DNA from: Arthrobacter citreus
GTDB taxonomy: Bacteria > Actinomycetota > Actinomycetes > Actinomycetales > Micrococcaceae
Reading direction: 5' to 3'
Length of the DNA: 64,000 nt
Assembly (NCBI RefSeq): GCF_009192745.1
Contig: NZ_VTFV01000002.1
Coordinates: 868,001 to 932,000 of the forward strand
Part shown: piece after piece, positions 8,014 to 16,935 of the stretch
How positions within the stretch are numbered: position 1 is the first letter of the stretch
How the letters are laid out: every line of letters begins with the position of its first letter
Made by a program: the position numbers and the translations under genes
The notes under the pieces: generated by a model
Databases searched by the model: none
What the model saw: the letters and a program-made list of their open reading frames with translations, nothing else
Told to the model about the DNA's origin: nothing

Positions 8014-9081
8014 ATGGAGACAGAACACTTGCCTGACGAGAGAATTGGCCATCAGCAGGTGGACCGTGTCCTGGACGGGTTCTTCACCGCGGCCAAGGAG
8101 CGCGCCGAGCGGATCAGTCCCAGCTACCTTAGCCTCTGGGAGACGCTCGAAAAATCCACGGTCGGCGGCAAGCGGCTCCGTCCGCAGATCGTGATGACGG
8201 CCTACGCGCAGCTGGGTGGAACCGATCTTGAAGCCGCCGCCCGGGTAGGAGCAGCGTTCGAACTGCTGCACACGGCGCTGATTGTCCACGACGACGTGAT
8301 TGACCTGGACTTCGTCCGCCGCGGGCAGGACAACGTCTCCGGGGTCTACCGCAGGATGGCTGAAACGGCCGGTGAACCTGCCGACGTAGCCCGGCACCGC
8401 GGCTTGTCCGTCGGCATCATCGCCGGCGACCTCGCCCTGACCGGCGCTTTTCGGATGCTGGATTCAGTCTCAACAGATCCGCTGACCCGCGAAATCCTCG
8501 CCGGGATCCTCGACGAAGCTGTCTTCGCTTCCGCCGGAGGGGAACTGATCGACGTCGACTTTTCCTTCGCAGCCGGCTCGCCGCCGCTTGCCGAGATCCT
8601 GGACATGGAACGGCTGAAGACTGCCGTCTACTCCTTCGAAGCCCCGCTTCGCGCCGGAGCAGTTCTGGCCGGAGCCGGCACCGAGGTTGCCTCGGCGCTT
8701 GGCCGGTTTGGCCGGGACATCGGCATTGCCTACCAGCTGGTGGATGACCTGCTGGGTGTTTTCGGCAACGAAAGCGCCACCGGCAAGTCCAGTATGGGCG
8801 ACCTCCGCGAAGGCAAGCGCACCGTGCTGATCGCCTACGCAGCACAGACCCGCTGCTGGCCGGAACTCTCCGGCATCATCGGCCGCCCGGACATGGATCC
8901 GGCGGACGCCGACCGCGCCCGGCGCATCCTGGTGGACTGCGGCGCCCGGCAGTACGCCCAGGAGCTCGCTGCCGATTACGCCGCAAGTGCCCGAAGGCAC
9001 CTGGAATGCGCCGAGGTGCCCGCGGGACTCGCGGCGGTGCTGGACGACGTCGTATCTTCCTCCGTGAACCGGGGCCGGTAG
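8014..9081 (+). CDS. crtE: geranylgeranyl/polyprenyl diphosphate synthase
   Basis: A 355-residue trans-isoprenyl diphosphate synthase that extends allylic primers with IPP, here most likely to GGPP for carotenoids. The first aspartate-rich motif is DDVID at 93-97 and the second is DDLLGVFGN at about 244-252, lacking the third Asp, as in other actinobacterial IdsA/CrtE proteins. I use the ATG at 8014; an in-frame GTG at 7999 would add five residues (MFTLC) of doubtful value. First gene of a six-gene operon. Chain length cannot be fixed by eye. Confidence 0.92.
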   Translation: METEHLPDERIGHQQVDRVLDGFFTAAKERAERISPSYLSLWETLEKSTVGGKRLRPQIVMTAYAQLGGTDLEAAARVGAAFELLHTALIVHDDVIDLDFVRRGQDNVSGVYRRMAETAGEPADVARHRGLSVGIIAGDLALTGAFRMLDSVSTDPLTREILAGILDEAVFASAGGELIDVDFSFAAGSPPLAEILDMERLKTAVYSFEAPLRAGAVLAGAGTEVASALGRFGRDIGIAYQLVDDLLGVFGNESATGKSSMGDLREGKRTVLIAYAAQTRCWPELSGIIGRPDMDPADADRARRILVDCGARQYAQELAADYAASARRHLECAEVPAGLAAVLDDVVSSSVNRGR

Positions 9082-9083
9082 CC

Positions 9084-10004
9084 GTGGGACAGGTAACGGG
9101 GCTTCCGCTCTACAACCAGGCTGCCGTACAGACGGCGGCAGTCATGATCCGCGCCTACTCGACGTCCTTCGGCCTGGCTTCGCGGCTGCTGGCTCCGCGG
9201 ACCAGGCAGCAGATCGAAACCATCTATGCCCTGGTCCGGCTGGCGGACGAGATCGTGGACGGGGTGGCCGCGGCAGCGGAGATTCCCCCTGCCGAGATTC
9301 GGCGCATGCTTGACGAGCTGGAAGCCGAAACGGCGAACGCCCTGCGCACCGGCTACAGCGTGAACCTGGTGGTGCATGCCTTCGCGCTGACCGCCCGCCG
9401 CACCGGAATCGGCACGGACCTCACCGGTCCCTTCTTCCGTTCAATGCGTGCGGACCTGACCCGGGCCGAACACACCCAGGCCAGCTTCGAGGACTACGTC
9501 TACGGTTCCGCCGAAGTGATCGGCCTGATGTGCCTTCAGTGCTTCCTGGACGGGCGGACTGTTCCCGCAGACCAGGAAAAGCGGCTGCGCGAAGGAGCCC
9601 AGCGGCTGGGCTCCGCCTTCCAGAAAGTGAACTTCCTCCGCGACCTGGCGGAGGATTTCGAGGCCCTGGGCCGCAGCTACTTCCCGGGCATCACCGTGGA
9701 TGCCTTCACCGAGGCCGACAAGCACCGGCTGCTTGATGACATTGAAGCGGACCTCCTCGTCTCCGGCGCAGCCATCGCCGAGCTGCCCAGGAACTGCCGT
9801 CCCGCCGTCGCCCTGGCCCAGGAACTGTTCGCGGAGCTGGCCCGCAGGCTGCGCCGGACCCCGGCATCCCGGCTGCGCACCACGCGGATCCGGGTGCCGA
9901 ATCCCGTCAAGCTGCGGATCGCGGCCGACGCGCTCTACCGCCATCGGCTGCGCCGCGTGTCCGGGCCGGCCCTCTCCACCCCCGACGCCGAAAGGGCGCC
10001 ATGA
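9084..10004 (+). CDS. crtB: phytoene synthase
   Basis: A 306-residue squalene/phytoene synthase that condenses two GGPP head-to-head to phytoene. The two Asp-rich motifs that bind diphosphate-Mg2+ are DEIVD (55-59) and DLAED (about 187-191, in NFLRDLAEDF). The GTG at 9084, 2 nt after the crtE stop, is preferred over earlier in-frame starts inside crtE. The stop overlaps crtI by 4 nt (ATGA), indicating translational coupling. Confidence 0.94.
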   Translation: MGQVTGLPLYNQAAVQTAAVMIRAYSTSFGLASRLLAPRTRQQIETIYALVRLADEIVDGVAAAAEIPPAEIRRMLDELEAETANALRTGYSVNLVVHAFALTARRTGIGTDLTGPFFRSMRADLTRAEHTQASFEDYVYGSAEVIGLMCLQCFLDGRTVPADQEKRLREGAQRLGSAFQKVNFLRDLAEDFEALGRSYFPGITVDAFTEADKHRLLDDIEADLLVSGAAIAELPRNCRPAVALAQELFAELARRLRRTPASRLRTTRIRVPNPVKLRIAADALYRHRLRRVSGPALSTPDAERAP

Positions 10005-11611
10005 CCTCCGGAAATTCCAACCACAGTCCCCGTACCGCCGTCGTTATTGGCGGGGGAATCACCGGCCTCGCCACTGCAGCCCTGCTGGCCCGTGAGGGGC
10101 TGGAAGTCACGGTCCTGGAAAAGAACGGCACTCTCGGCGGGCGCACCGGCAACTGGGAAGCGGACGGCTTCCGCTTCGACACCGGGCCCTCCTGGTACCT
10201 GATGCCGGAGGTGTTCGACCACTTCTTCCGCATGCTTGGCACCAGCGCAGAGGAACAGCTGGAGCTGGTGCAGCTGGACCCCGGATACCGCGTGTACTTT
10301 GAGGACGAAGACGCCCCGGTGGATGTGCAGGCCACCCGGGCGAAGAACGTTGAATTGTTCGAGACCCTGGAACCCGGAGCCGGTGCCCGGCTGGAGAAAT
10401 ACCTGGATTCCGCGGCCGAGGTCTACGACATGGCCAAGAAGCGTTTCCTGTACAGCACCTTCGCTTCCTTCCTGCCGCTGCTGCGCCCGGATGTGCTCTC
10501 CCGCGGACCGCGGCTGGCGAAGCTGCTGCTGCAGCCGCTGAGCTCCTTCGTGGCGAAGCGGTTCACCGACCCGAGGATCCGGCAGATCCTGGGCTATCCG
10601 GCAGTGTTCCTGGGGTCATCACCGTTCACGACGCCGAGCATGTACCACCTGATGAGCCGGCTGGACCTGCAGGACGGGGTCCTCTATCCGCGCGGCGGCT
10701 TCCACCGGCTGATCACGGTGATCGCTTCGCTGGCCGAGTCCGAAGGCGTGAAGATCCAGCTGGAAGCCAACGTCACCGGGATTCGGACCGAACCTGCGGG
10801 TAAAGGCAAGGCCCGGGCCACCGGGGTTGAATACCGCGACGCCGCTGGCATGCCCGCAGCGCTCGACGCCGACCTGGTGGTTTCCGCGGCGGACCTGCAC
10901 CACACGGAAACCCGGCTGCTGCCCGCCCAGCTGCAGACCTACCCGCCGAAGTACTGGGAATCCCGGATCCCCGGCCCCGGCGGCATCCTCCTGCACCTGG
11001 GAGTTCGCGGCGAACTGCCGGAGCTGGCGCACCACACCCTGCTCTTCACGAAGGACTGGAAAGCGAACTTCGAGAAGATCTTCGGCAGGCACACTTCAGT
11101 TCCGGATCCGGCATCCCTGTATATCTGCAGGCCATCCGCCACGGATGACGATGCTGCCCCGGCAGGACACGAGAACCTTTTCGTGCTGGTTCCGGTCCCG
11201 TCGGACCCGGCGCTGGGGATCGGAGGGGTCGACGGCGCAGGCGATCCGCGGCTCGAAGCGATGGCGGACACCGTGATCGGGCAGATCGCAGCCTGGGCGG
11301 GCATCCCGGACCTGGCCGAGCGGATTACCGTGCGCCGCACGGTGGGCCCGGGGGACTTCAGCGCGGACTTCAACTCCTGGCGGGGAACGCTGCTGGGCCC
11401 GGCACATGTGCTGAAGCAAAGTGCCTTCCTGCGCGGAACCAATGCCAGCCGCAAGGTGGACGGCCTGCTCTACGCCGGTGGATCCACCCTGCCGGGCATC
11501 GGACTGCCGATGTGCCTTATCAGCGCGGAACTGGTGCTCAAGCGCCTGCGCGGAGACACCAGCACCGGAGCCCTGCCCGAACCGCCCCGGGCAGGGGAGA
11601 AGACCCGCTGA
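10001..11611 (+). CDS. crtI: phytoene desaturase (lycopene-forming)
   Basis: A 536-residue FAD-dependent CrtI-type desaturase that turns phytoene into lycopene. The N-terminal dinucleotide-binding site is VVIGGGITGLATAALLA (about 14-30), followed by EKNGTLGGRTG; the C-terminal FAD signature is YAGGSTLPGIGLPMCL (about 491-506). Start and stop overlap crtB and crtYe by 4 nt and 1 nt. Four-step lycopene formation is inferred from the need of the downstream elongase and cyclase for lycopene. Confidence 0.94.
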   Translation: MTSGNSNHSPRTAVVIGGGITGLATAALLAREGLEVTVLEKNGTLGGRTGNWEADGFRFDTGPSWYLMPEVFDHFFRMLGTSAEEQLELVQLDPGYRVYFEDEDAPVDVQATRAKNVELFETLEPGAGARLEKYLDSAAEVYDMAKKRFLYSTFASFLPLLRPDVLSRGPRLAKLLLQPLSSFVAKRFTDPRIRQILGYPAVFLGSSPFTTPSMYHLMSRLDLQDGVLYPRGGFHRLITVIASLAESEGVKIQLEANVTGIRTEPAGKGKARATGVEYRDAAGMPAALDADLVVSAADLHHTETRLLPAQLQTYPPKYWESRIPGPGGILLHLGVRGELPELAHHTLLFTKDWKANFEKIFGRHTSVPDPASLYICRPSATDDDAAPAGHENLFVLVPVPSDPALGIGGVDGAGDPRLEAMADTVIGQIAAWAGIPDLAERITVRRTVGPGDFSADFNSWRGTLLGPAHVLKQSAFLRGTNASRKVDGLLYAGGSTLPGIGLPMCLISAELVLKRLRGDTSTGALPEPPRAGEKTR

Positions 11612-11961
11612 TGGGTGCCTTGTACCTGCTGTTCCTGCTGGCATCCATCGGCTGCATGATGCTGCTGGACCACCGTTTCAAGCTGTTCTTTTTCTCCGGC
11701 GCACCGTGGCGTGCCGCGGCTGTCCTGGCTGCGGGGCTGGTGTTTTTCCTGGTCTGGGACCTCTTTGGCATTGGCCTGGACATCTTTTACCGGGGCGAAA
11801 CCGAGTTCATGCTCGGCGTTGAACTGGCGCCGCACCTGCCGCTGGAGGAAGCCTTCTTCCTGGCGTTCCTCTGCTACCTGACCATGGTGCTGTTCGGGCT
11901 GCTGAAAGTGGCCGCGGCCCACTTTGGTTCCGCCCGGTCCCGGACGGCGGTCAAGCGGTGA
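11611..11961 (+). CDS. crtYe: C50 carotenoid cyclase subunit (CrtYe/LbtA type)
   Basis: A 116-residue membrane protein with three predicted helices, one half of the heterodimeric lycopene-cyclase-domain enzymes found in Actinobacteria. The acidic motif PLEEAFF (about 75-81), preceded by RGETEFMLGVELAP, is typical of this half. Together with CrtYf it cyclises the C50 chain ends made by CrtEb. The ATG shares one base with the crtI stop. The ring type (epsilon in decaprenoxanthin, gamma in sarcinaxanthin) cannot be decided from sequence by eye. Confidence 0.9.
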   Translation: MGALYLLFLLASIGCMMLLDHRFKLFFFSGAPWRAAAVLAAGLVFFLVWDLFGIGLDIFYRGETEFMLGVELAPHLPLEEAFFLAFLCYLTMVLFGLLKVAAAHFGSARSRTAVKR

Positions 11962-12296
11962 CCTACTGGCTGCTTAACCTCTGTTTCCTTCTCCCCGCGG
12001 CCCTGGTGCTGGCCGCGGCACTGCTGCGCCGGCGTCGTTCAGGCATCCGCAACCGGCCCTTTGTCCTGCGGCTGGCCGGAACCGCAGCGGTGCTGCTGGC
12101 GCTCACCGCAGTCTTCGACAACCTGATGATCGCCGTGGACCTGTTCGGCTACAACCCCGACCGCATCTCCGGCGCGTTCCTTGGCCTGGCCCCGCTGGAG
12201 GACTTTGCCTATCCGCTGGCGGCCGTCCTTGCACTTCCAGCGCTCTGGGAACTGCTGTCCCCACGAGCGCCTGCCCTTTCCGAGGAGAACCAATGA
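11958..12296 (+). CDS. crtYf: C50 carotenoid cyclase subunit (CrtYf/LbtB type)
   Basis: A 112-residue protein with three predicted helices, the partner of CrtYe. It carries the cognate motif PLEDFAYPL and the segment FDNLMIAVDLFGYN common to lycopene-cyclase-domain proteins. The start is GTG, overlapping the crtYe stop by 4 nt; the stop overlaps crtEb by 4 nt. The unbroken overlaps imply a fixed stoichiometry of cyclase subunits and elongase. Confidence 0.9.
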   Translation: MTYWLLNLCFLLPAALVLAAALLRRRRSGIRNRPFVLRLAGTAAVLLALTAVFDNLMIAVDLFGYNPDRISGAFLGLAPLEDFAYPLAAVLALPALWELLSPRAPALSEENQ

Positions 12297-13180
12297 GCGC
12301 CCCCGCCACCCGTACGCCCGGCACCCTGCGGATGCTGCTGCTCTCCTCCCGGCCGCTTTCCTGGGTCAACACTGCATACCCCTTTGCCGCCGCGTACCTG
12401 CTGACCACCGGCGGCATCGACGCCGCATGGGTGATCGGCACGCTGTACTTCCTGATCCCGTACAACCTGGCGATGTACGGCATCAATGACGTCTTCGACT
12501 ACGAATCCGACCTGCGCAATCCCCGCAAGGGCGGCGTGGAGGGAGCCCTGCTGGACCGGCGGTTCCACCGGATCACCCTGTGGGCGGCGGTGGCCACCAA
12601 CGTGCCGTTCCTGGCCGTGCTTGCGCTGATGGGATCCCCGCTGTCCTGGCTGGTGCTGGCCGTCAGCGTCTTCGCGGTTATCGCTTACAGCGCCCCCGGC
12701 CTGCGCTTCAAGGAACGTCCCTTCCTCGACTCACTTACCTCCAGCACACACTTCGTGTCCCCCGCCGTGTACGGACTCGTGCTGGCAGGTGCCCAGTTCA
12801 CGCCCGGACTGTGGGCCGTGCTGGGCGCCTTCTTCCTGTGGGGGATGGCAAGCCAGGCCTTCGGAGCGGTGCAGGACATCATTCCGGACCGGGAAGGCGG
12901 GCTGTCTTCCATTGCCACAGTGCTGGGCGGCAAGGCTGTAGTGCGGCTGGCCTTCGGTGCCTACGCCGCGGCCGGGGCGCTGATGCTGTTCACCCCGTGG
13001 CCCGCGCTGCTGGGTTCATTGCTGGTAGTGCCGTATCTGCTGAACCTGGTGCCGTTCCTGGGGATCACGGACGAACGGTCGGAGGAAGCCAACGCCGGCT
13101 GGAAACGGTTCCTGAAGCTGAACTTCCTGACCGGTTTCCTCGTGACGATGCTGCTGATCTGGTATTGGCCCTCCCGCTAA
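12293..13180 (+). CDS. crtEb: lycopene elongase, UbiA-type prenyltransferase
   Basis: A 295-residue integral membrane prenyltransferase that adds C5 units to lycopene, giving C45/C50 carotenoids. The two UbiA-family Asp motifs are NDVFDYESD (65-73) and DIIPDREGG (about 195-203), with about eight or nine helices between and around them. It is the last gene of the crt operon; a 56-bp palindromic repeat and then a hairpin follow. With CrtYe and CrtYf it defines a C50 pathway of the decaprenoxanthin/sarcinaxanthin type. Confidence 0.92.
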   Translation: MSAPATRTPGTLRMLLLSSRPLSWVNTAYPFAAAYLLTTGGIDAAWVIGTLYFLIPYNLAMYGINDVFDYESDLRNPRKGGVEGALLDRRFHRITLWAAVATNVPFLAVLALMGSPLSWLVLAVSVFAVIAYSAPGLRFKERPFLDSLTSSTHFVSPAVYGLVLAGAQFTPGLWAVLGAFFLWGMASQAFGAVQDIIPDREGGLSSIATVLGGKAVVRLAFGAYAAAGALMLFTPWPALLGSLLVVPYLLNLVPFLGITDERSEEANAGWKRFLKLNFLTGFLVTMLLIWYWPSR

Positions 13181-13199
13181 TCCCCCGCCCCCCATCCAT

Positions 13200-13255
13200 C
13201 GAGATAGCAGAAACTGCCCGTTACAGCGCTGATACGGGCAGTTTCTGTCATCTCG
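13200..13255. repeat. 56-bp dispersed palindromic element, copy A
   Basis: An imperfect 28+28 bp palindrome centred at 13227/13228, starting CGAGAT and ending ATCTCG, with core arms CAGAAACTGCCCGT and ACGGGCAGTTTCTG. It begins 19 nt after the crtEb stop. Related copies of identical length lie at 49560-49615 and 56372-56427. It may act as a terminator of the crt operon. Confidence 0.9.
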
Positions 13256-13280
13256 ATGTGTGGAGCCGGAGTCGGGGAAG

Positions 13281-13320
13281 ACGAAAGCGGCCGGCCCCCG
13301 AAGGGACCGGCCGCTTTCGT
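13281..13320. terminator. hairpin terminator of katA (and possibly crt)
   Basis: A perfect 14-bp stem (ACGAAAGCGGCCGG at 13281-13294, complement at 13307-13320) closes a 12-nt loop. It lies 18 bp beyond the katA stop on the minus strand and after the crt operon on the plus strand. Confidence 0.8.
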
Positions 13321-13338
13321 TAGCGGAAGGGACGCTGA

Positions 13339-14829
13339 TTAGTCAGCAACGCCGACGAACTCAGCCTGCTCGTTGGCCGTGGTCTCGCCGGTGGCGAGGT
13401 TGGCACGCAGCTTGGCGCCGAGGTCGGCGTCAACGTTGGTCCAGTACTGGATTGCAGCTTCGCGGATGTGCGGGCGCTGCACACCGGAGACTGCACCGGT
13501 GATGGTCTCCAGGAAACGGGCCTTGGCGGCGTCGTCGAACACCTCGCGGTACAGCGTGCCGGCCTGGCCGAAGTCGCTGTCCTCGGAGTGCAGGGTCGCC
13601 GCGGAACGCACCAGGGCGCCGTCGTTCTCCCATGTGCCTTCGCCGGCGAGTGCCGGATCCGCCACAGGGCCGCCCAAGGTGTTCGGGGCGTAGACCGGGG
13701 TCTCCGGGGAGTTGAAGGCGAAACGGCCGTAGCCGTCCTGGGAGTAGTTGTTAACCGGAGCCTTCGGTGCGTTGACCGGGAGCTGGTTGTAGTTGGTGCC
13801 AACGCGGTAGCGCTGCGCATCCGGGTAGGAGAAGATGCGGGCCATCAGCATCTTGTCCGGGGAGGCTGCAATGCCCGGAACCAGGTTGGCGGGGGAGAGT
13901 GCCACCTGCTCGATCTGGGCGAAGAAGTTCTCCGGGTTGCGGTTCAGGGTGTGGGTACCCACCTTGATCAGCGGGTAGTCGGCGTGCGGCCAGACCTTGG
14001 TCAGGTCGAACGGGTTGAACCGGTAGTTCTTGGCGTCGTCGTACGGCATGACCTGGACGTGCAGGTCCCAGGACGGGAAGTTGCCGGCAGCGATGTTCTC
14101 GTAGAGGTCGCGGCGGTAGTAGTCGGCGTCCGCGCCGGCGATGCGCTCTGCTTCTGCACCGGTGATCTCGTGGTTGCCCTGGTTCGAGGTGAAGTGGTAC
14201 TTCACCCAGAAGCGCTCACCGGCAGCGTTGATCCACTGGTAGGTGTGCGAGCCGAAGCCGGGCATTTCACGCCAGGAGCGCGGGATGCCGCGGTCGCCCA
14301 TCAGGTACGTGACCTGGTGGGCGGACTCGGGGGACTGGGTCCAGAAGTCCCACTGCATGTCGGCGTCACGCAGGCCGGAACCCGGGAGGCGCTTCTGCGA
14401 GTGGATGAAGTCCGGGAACTTGATGCCGTCGCGGATGAAGAACACCGGGGTGTTGTTTCCGACGATGTCGTAGTTGCCTTCGGAGGTGTAGAAACGCAGT
14501 GCGAAACCGCGGACGTCGCGCCAGGTGTCGGGCGAGCCCATTTCACCGGCAACAGAGGAGAACCGCTGGATGGTTTCGGTGGTGGTGCCGGGCTGGAAAA
14601 CAGCGGCACGCGTGTACTTGGAAACGTCTTCGGTGACGGTGAATTCGCCGAACGCGCCGCCGCCCTTGGCGTGCACGATGCGCTCCGGGATGCGCTCCCG
14701 GTTGAACTGGGCCAGCTTCTCAACCAGGTAACGGTCGTGGAGGACAACCGCGCCGTCAGCTCCGTGGGACAGCGAGTGTGCGTCGCTGGCAACCGGAGTG
14801 CCGGTCTGGGTGGTGGTGAAGTTCGACAT
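13339..14829 (-). CDS. katA: monofunctional heme catalase, small-subunit clade
   Basis: A 496-residue catalase (2 H2O2 to 2 H2O + O2). The active-site signature [17 protein letters not shown] contains catalytic His53; the distal Asn is in VGNNTPVFF (N126); the heme-ligand tyrosine is in [12 protein letters not shown] (about residue 335). Its length fits clade 3 small-subunit catalases. The start at 14829 has AAGAGAG just upstream; an upstream extension of 39 residues would overlap the fur gene end and is rejected. It lies 43 nt behind fur on the same strand, so the pair is probably one peroxide-induced operon. Confidence 0.95.
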   Translation of the reverse strand: MSNFTTTQTGTPVASDAHSLSHGADGAVVLHDRYLVEKLAQFNRERIPERIVHAKGGGAFGEFTVTEDVSKYTRAAVFQPGTTTETIQRFSSVAGEMGSPDTWRDVRGFALRFYTSEGNYDIVGNNTPVFFIRDGIKFPDFIHSQKRLPGSGLRDADMQWDFWTQSPESAHQVTYLMGDRGIPRSWREMPGFGSHTYQWINAAGERFWVKYHFTSNQGNHEITGAEAERIAGADADYYRRDLYENIAAGNFPSWDLHVQVMPYDDAKNYRFNPFDLTKVWPHADYPLIKVGTHTLNRNPENFFAQIEQVALSPANLVPGIAASPDKMLMARIFSYPDAQRYRVGTNYNQLPVNAPKAPVNNYSQDGYGRFAFNSPETPVYAPNTLGGPVADPALAGEGTWENDGALVRSAATLHSEDSDFGQAGTLYREVFDDAAKARFLETITGAVSGVQRPHIREAAIQYWTNVDADLGAKLRANLATGETTANEQAEFVGVAD

Positions 14830-14872
14830 TCTCTCTCTTTCTTCTTTGGGGTGGAGTGGTAAGTCGATGGGG

Positions 14873-15340
14873 TCAGGAAGTCTTGCCGGCGGTGTCCGGC
14901 TTCGCTGCGCAGTCGGCGCAGAGGCCCTGGTAGAGCACATCCGCAATCTGGATGGTCATGCCGTGGGTGTTGCTGGGGGTCAGGCACGGCGCGTGTCCGA
15001 CGGCGCAGTCAACGTCCTCGATGCGGCCGCAGCCGGAACACATCGCGTGGTGGTGGTTGTCATCAACGCGCGTCTCATAAAGGGCAGGGGAGTGGGGCGG
15101 CTCGATCCGCCGCAGCATCCCCGTTTCCGTGAGGTCGTTGAGGACTACATAAACAGACTGGAGGCTGATGTCCGGAAGGGTGGTCCGCACAATAGCTGCG
15201 ACTTCATCCGCACCTGCGTGGGGTGAATGGTCGACGGCGTCCAGCACGGCCAGGCGCTGCTTGGTGACCCGGCGTCCGTGTGCACGCAGCTGCGCTGACC
15301 ACTTGTCAGTGGCTGCCGCGGAGGCTGCTGTGGAAGTCAT
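14873..15340 (-). CDS. Fur-family peroxide/metal regulator (PerR/FurA-like)
   Basis: A 155-residue Fur-family repressor. The N-terminal winged helix (about 15-85, with [18 protein letters not shown]) is followed by the dimerisation domain with a metal-binding HHHAM (96-100) and two CxxC zinc-site pairs, CSGC (101-104) and CADC (141-144). Co-transcription with katA points to PerR/FurA-type peroxide sensing rather than iron uptake control. The ATG at 15338-15340 is 6 nt from a -10 box TACTGT (minus strand, 15352-15347), so the message is probably leaderless. A 25-bp palindrome covers the promoter. Confidence 0.9.
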   Translation of the reverse strand: MTSTAASAAATDKWSAQLRAHGRRVTKQRLAVLDAVDHSPHAGADEVAAIVRTTLPDISLQSVYVVLNDLTETGMLRRIEPPHSPALYETRVDDNHHHAMCSGCGRIEDVDCAVGHAPCLTPSNTHGMTIQIADVLYQGLCADCAAKPDTAGKTS

Positions 15341-15355
15341 GGAACTACAGTAGCG

Positions 15356-15380
15356 CTTATTTTGAAGTATTCATAATAAG
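15356..15380. promoter_or_regulatory. Fur/PerR-type box over the fur-katA promoter
   Basis: An AT-rich inverted repeat in an otherwise GC-rich region: arms CTTATTTTGAA (15356-15366) and TTCATAATAAG (15370-15380) are complementary at 10 of 11 positions, with a 3-nt spacer. It overlaps the -35/spacer of the leaderless fur promoter (minus strand, -35-like TTATGA). The size and AT content match FurA/PerR boxes, so autoregulation of the fur-katA operon is likely. Confidence 0.75.
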
Positions 15381-15448
15381 GTCCGCCTAACTGTTGCGGC
15401 TTAGGGTGGTGGTGCGGCCGTGAGTGCAGCCGCGAACCAGGAGGCGAA

Positions 15449-16207
15449 GTGTCCGCAACAGCTGCCCGGCCCCAGATGCGCCGACTGCGCACGGGTGACG
15501 CAGAGGTAGGGCTGCGTTCATCCGGCACACCGGGTCCGGACGTGGTGCTGGTTCACGGAATCGGCGCTTCCTCGCGCTACTTCGAGCCCCTGGCGCACGA
15601 ACTCTCCCGGGACCACAACGTGCATCTGGTGGAGCTGCCCGGCCATGCCGGGATGGAGCGGCCGCAGACAGGCCTCACCATGGCCGGTTACGGAGCGGCC
15701 GTTACCGGAGCCCTGCGCCAGGCCGGTATTGAAGATGCCCTGCTGGCCGGCCACTCCATGGGATGCCAGGTGGTGGTGGAAGCCGCGCTCGCGGATCCCG
15801 GGCTGGTCGCTTCGATGCTGCTCCTTGCCCCTACCGTGAACCGGGCCGAGCGGAATGCTGCCGCCCAGGCATTCCGGCTAGCCCAGGACACCCTGCACGA
15901 AACCCTCGCCGTGAACCGGATCGTCTTCACCGACTATCTGCGCACGGGCCCGCGCTGGTACCTCGGCACCCTCCGCAGCATGCTGGACCACCGGATGGAA
16001 GCGCGGCTGGCGCTCACGCACTGCCCGGTGGCGGTGGTCAGCGGCAGCAGGGATCCGATCGTTCCCCGCTCCTGGCTGCTGCGGCTTGAAGAAGCCAGGG
16101 ACGGCGTCGGGCTCGGCGAGATACCCGCTGCTCCCCACGTGCTGATGTGGAACCGCCCGGAGCAGACCGCTGAGTGGGTGCGCAAACTCCAAAAGGCCGT
16201 GCATTGA
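15449..16207 (+). CDS. alpha/beta hydrolase
   Basis: A 252-residue alpha/beta-hydrolase-fold protein. The oxyanion motif is VLVHGIGASSRYF (about 33-45), the nucleophile is Ser103 in GHSMG, and the other triad members are probably Asp202 (SGSRDPIVP) and His230 (APHVLMW). No signal peptide is visible, so it is likely cytosolic. The GTG start has an excellent AGGAGG 4 nt upstream. Its stop overlaps the TTG start of a second hydrolase gene by 4 nt, so the two are translationally coupled. Substrate unknown. Confidence 0.88.
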   Translation: MSATAARPQMRRLRTGDAEVGLRSSGTPGPDVVLVHGIGASSRYFEPLAHELSRDHNVHLVELPGHAGMERPQTGLTMAGYGAAVTGALRQAGIEDALLAGHSMGCQVVVEAALADPGLVASMLLLAPTVNRAERNAAAQAFRLAQDTLHETLAVNRIVFTDYLRTGPRWYLGTLRSMLDHRMEARLALTHCPVAVVSGSRDPIVPRSWLLRLEEARDGVGLGEIPAAPHVLMWNRPEQTAEWVRKLQKAVH

Positions 16208-16935
16208 CCGGCTCGGCGTCCCGGCCGGACGCCGTTCGCGCAGTGAAGCACCGGCTTCGGCTTGCCGCCGCGTGGGCGGCAGACTATGCCTATGTGGCCC
16301 GCTGGCAGGTCCAGGGTCTGCTGTGCCGCGAAGATCCCTCCGGCTACCTGCACCCTGGCCCCGACGCCGGACATCGGGAGCCGGTGGTGCTGATTCCAGG
16401 GGTCTACGAGGACTGGCGGCTGCTCCGTCCGCTCGCCGAGGCGCTCGCTGCCCGGGGGCACCCGGTCCATACCGTGAAGACTCTGGGCTACAACCGGGGC
16501 AGGATCGATGAAATGGCGCGGCGGGTGGAGGAATACCTGGTTGCTGCGGACCTTCAGGGCGCGGTGATTGTTGCGCACAGCAAGGGAGGGCTGATCGGCA
16601 AGCGGGTCCTGCTGCAAGCCCAGGGCTACCGTATCCGCCGCATGATCGCCGTGAACACACCGTTCTCCGGCTCCCCGTACGCCCGCTACTTCCTGGTTCC
16701 GTCCATCCGCGCGTTCTCCCCGCGCAACGAGCTGCTGCGCGGACTGCAGGCCAGCCTGGAAGCAAACGCCCGGATCACCTCGATCTACGCGGCTTTCGAC
16801 CCGCACATACCCGGCGGCAGCAGGCTCGACGGCGCCCGCAACCTGCAGCTGGAATCAATGGGACATTTCCGCCCGCTGGGCGATCCGGAGCTGCACCGGC
16901 TGGTAGTACGTGAACTGGAGACCGAAGAAGGCTAG
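16204..16935 (+). CDS. lipase-like alpha/beta hydrolase
   Basis: A 243-residue alpha/beta-hydrolase-fold protein resembling triacylglycerol-lipase-type sequences. The oxyanion region is VVLIPGVYEDWRLL (about 61-74), the nucleophile is Ser126 in AHSKGG, and Asp199 and His221 (MGHFRPL) are triad candidates. The TTG start at 16204 overlaps the previous stop (TTGA) and follows AAAAGG at a good distance; a GTG 30 nt upstream is the alternative. The stop codon TAG is the first base triplet of a five-copy 29-bp repeat. Substrate unknown. Confidence 0.8.
   Translation: MTGSASRPDAVRAVKHRLRLAAAWAADYAYVARWQVQGLLCREDPSGYLHPGPDAGHREPVVLIPGVYEDWRLLRPLAEALAARGHPVHTVKTLGYNRGRIDEMARRVEEYLVAADLQGAVIVAHSKGGLIGKRVLLQAQGYRIRRMIAVNTPFSGSPYARYFLVPSIRAFSPRNELLRGLQASLEANARITSIYAAFDPHIPGGSRLDGARNLQLESMGHFRPLGDPELHRLVVRELETEEG

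Noticed and set aside
13181-13194. C-run resembling a 6C RNA loop
   Set aside because: Only one C-rich stretch and no paired stems around it, so the two-hairpin 6C RNA structure is absent.
13468-14862. A 464-codon plus-strand frame opposite katA
   Set aside because: Shadow of the catalase gene, which has all active-site motifs on the minus strand.
14830-14946. A 39-residue N-terminal extension of katA
   Set aside because: It would overlap the end of fur, while the ATG at 14829 has a good ribosome-binding site and matches family starts.
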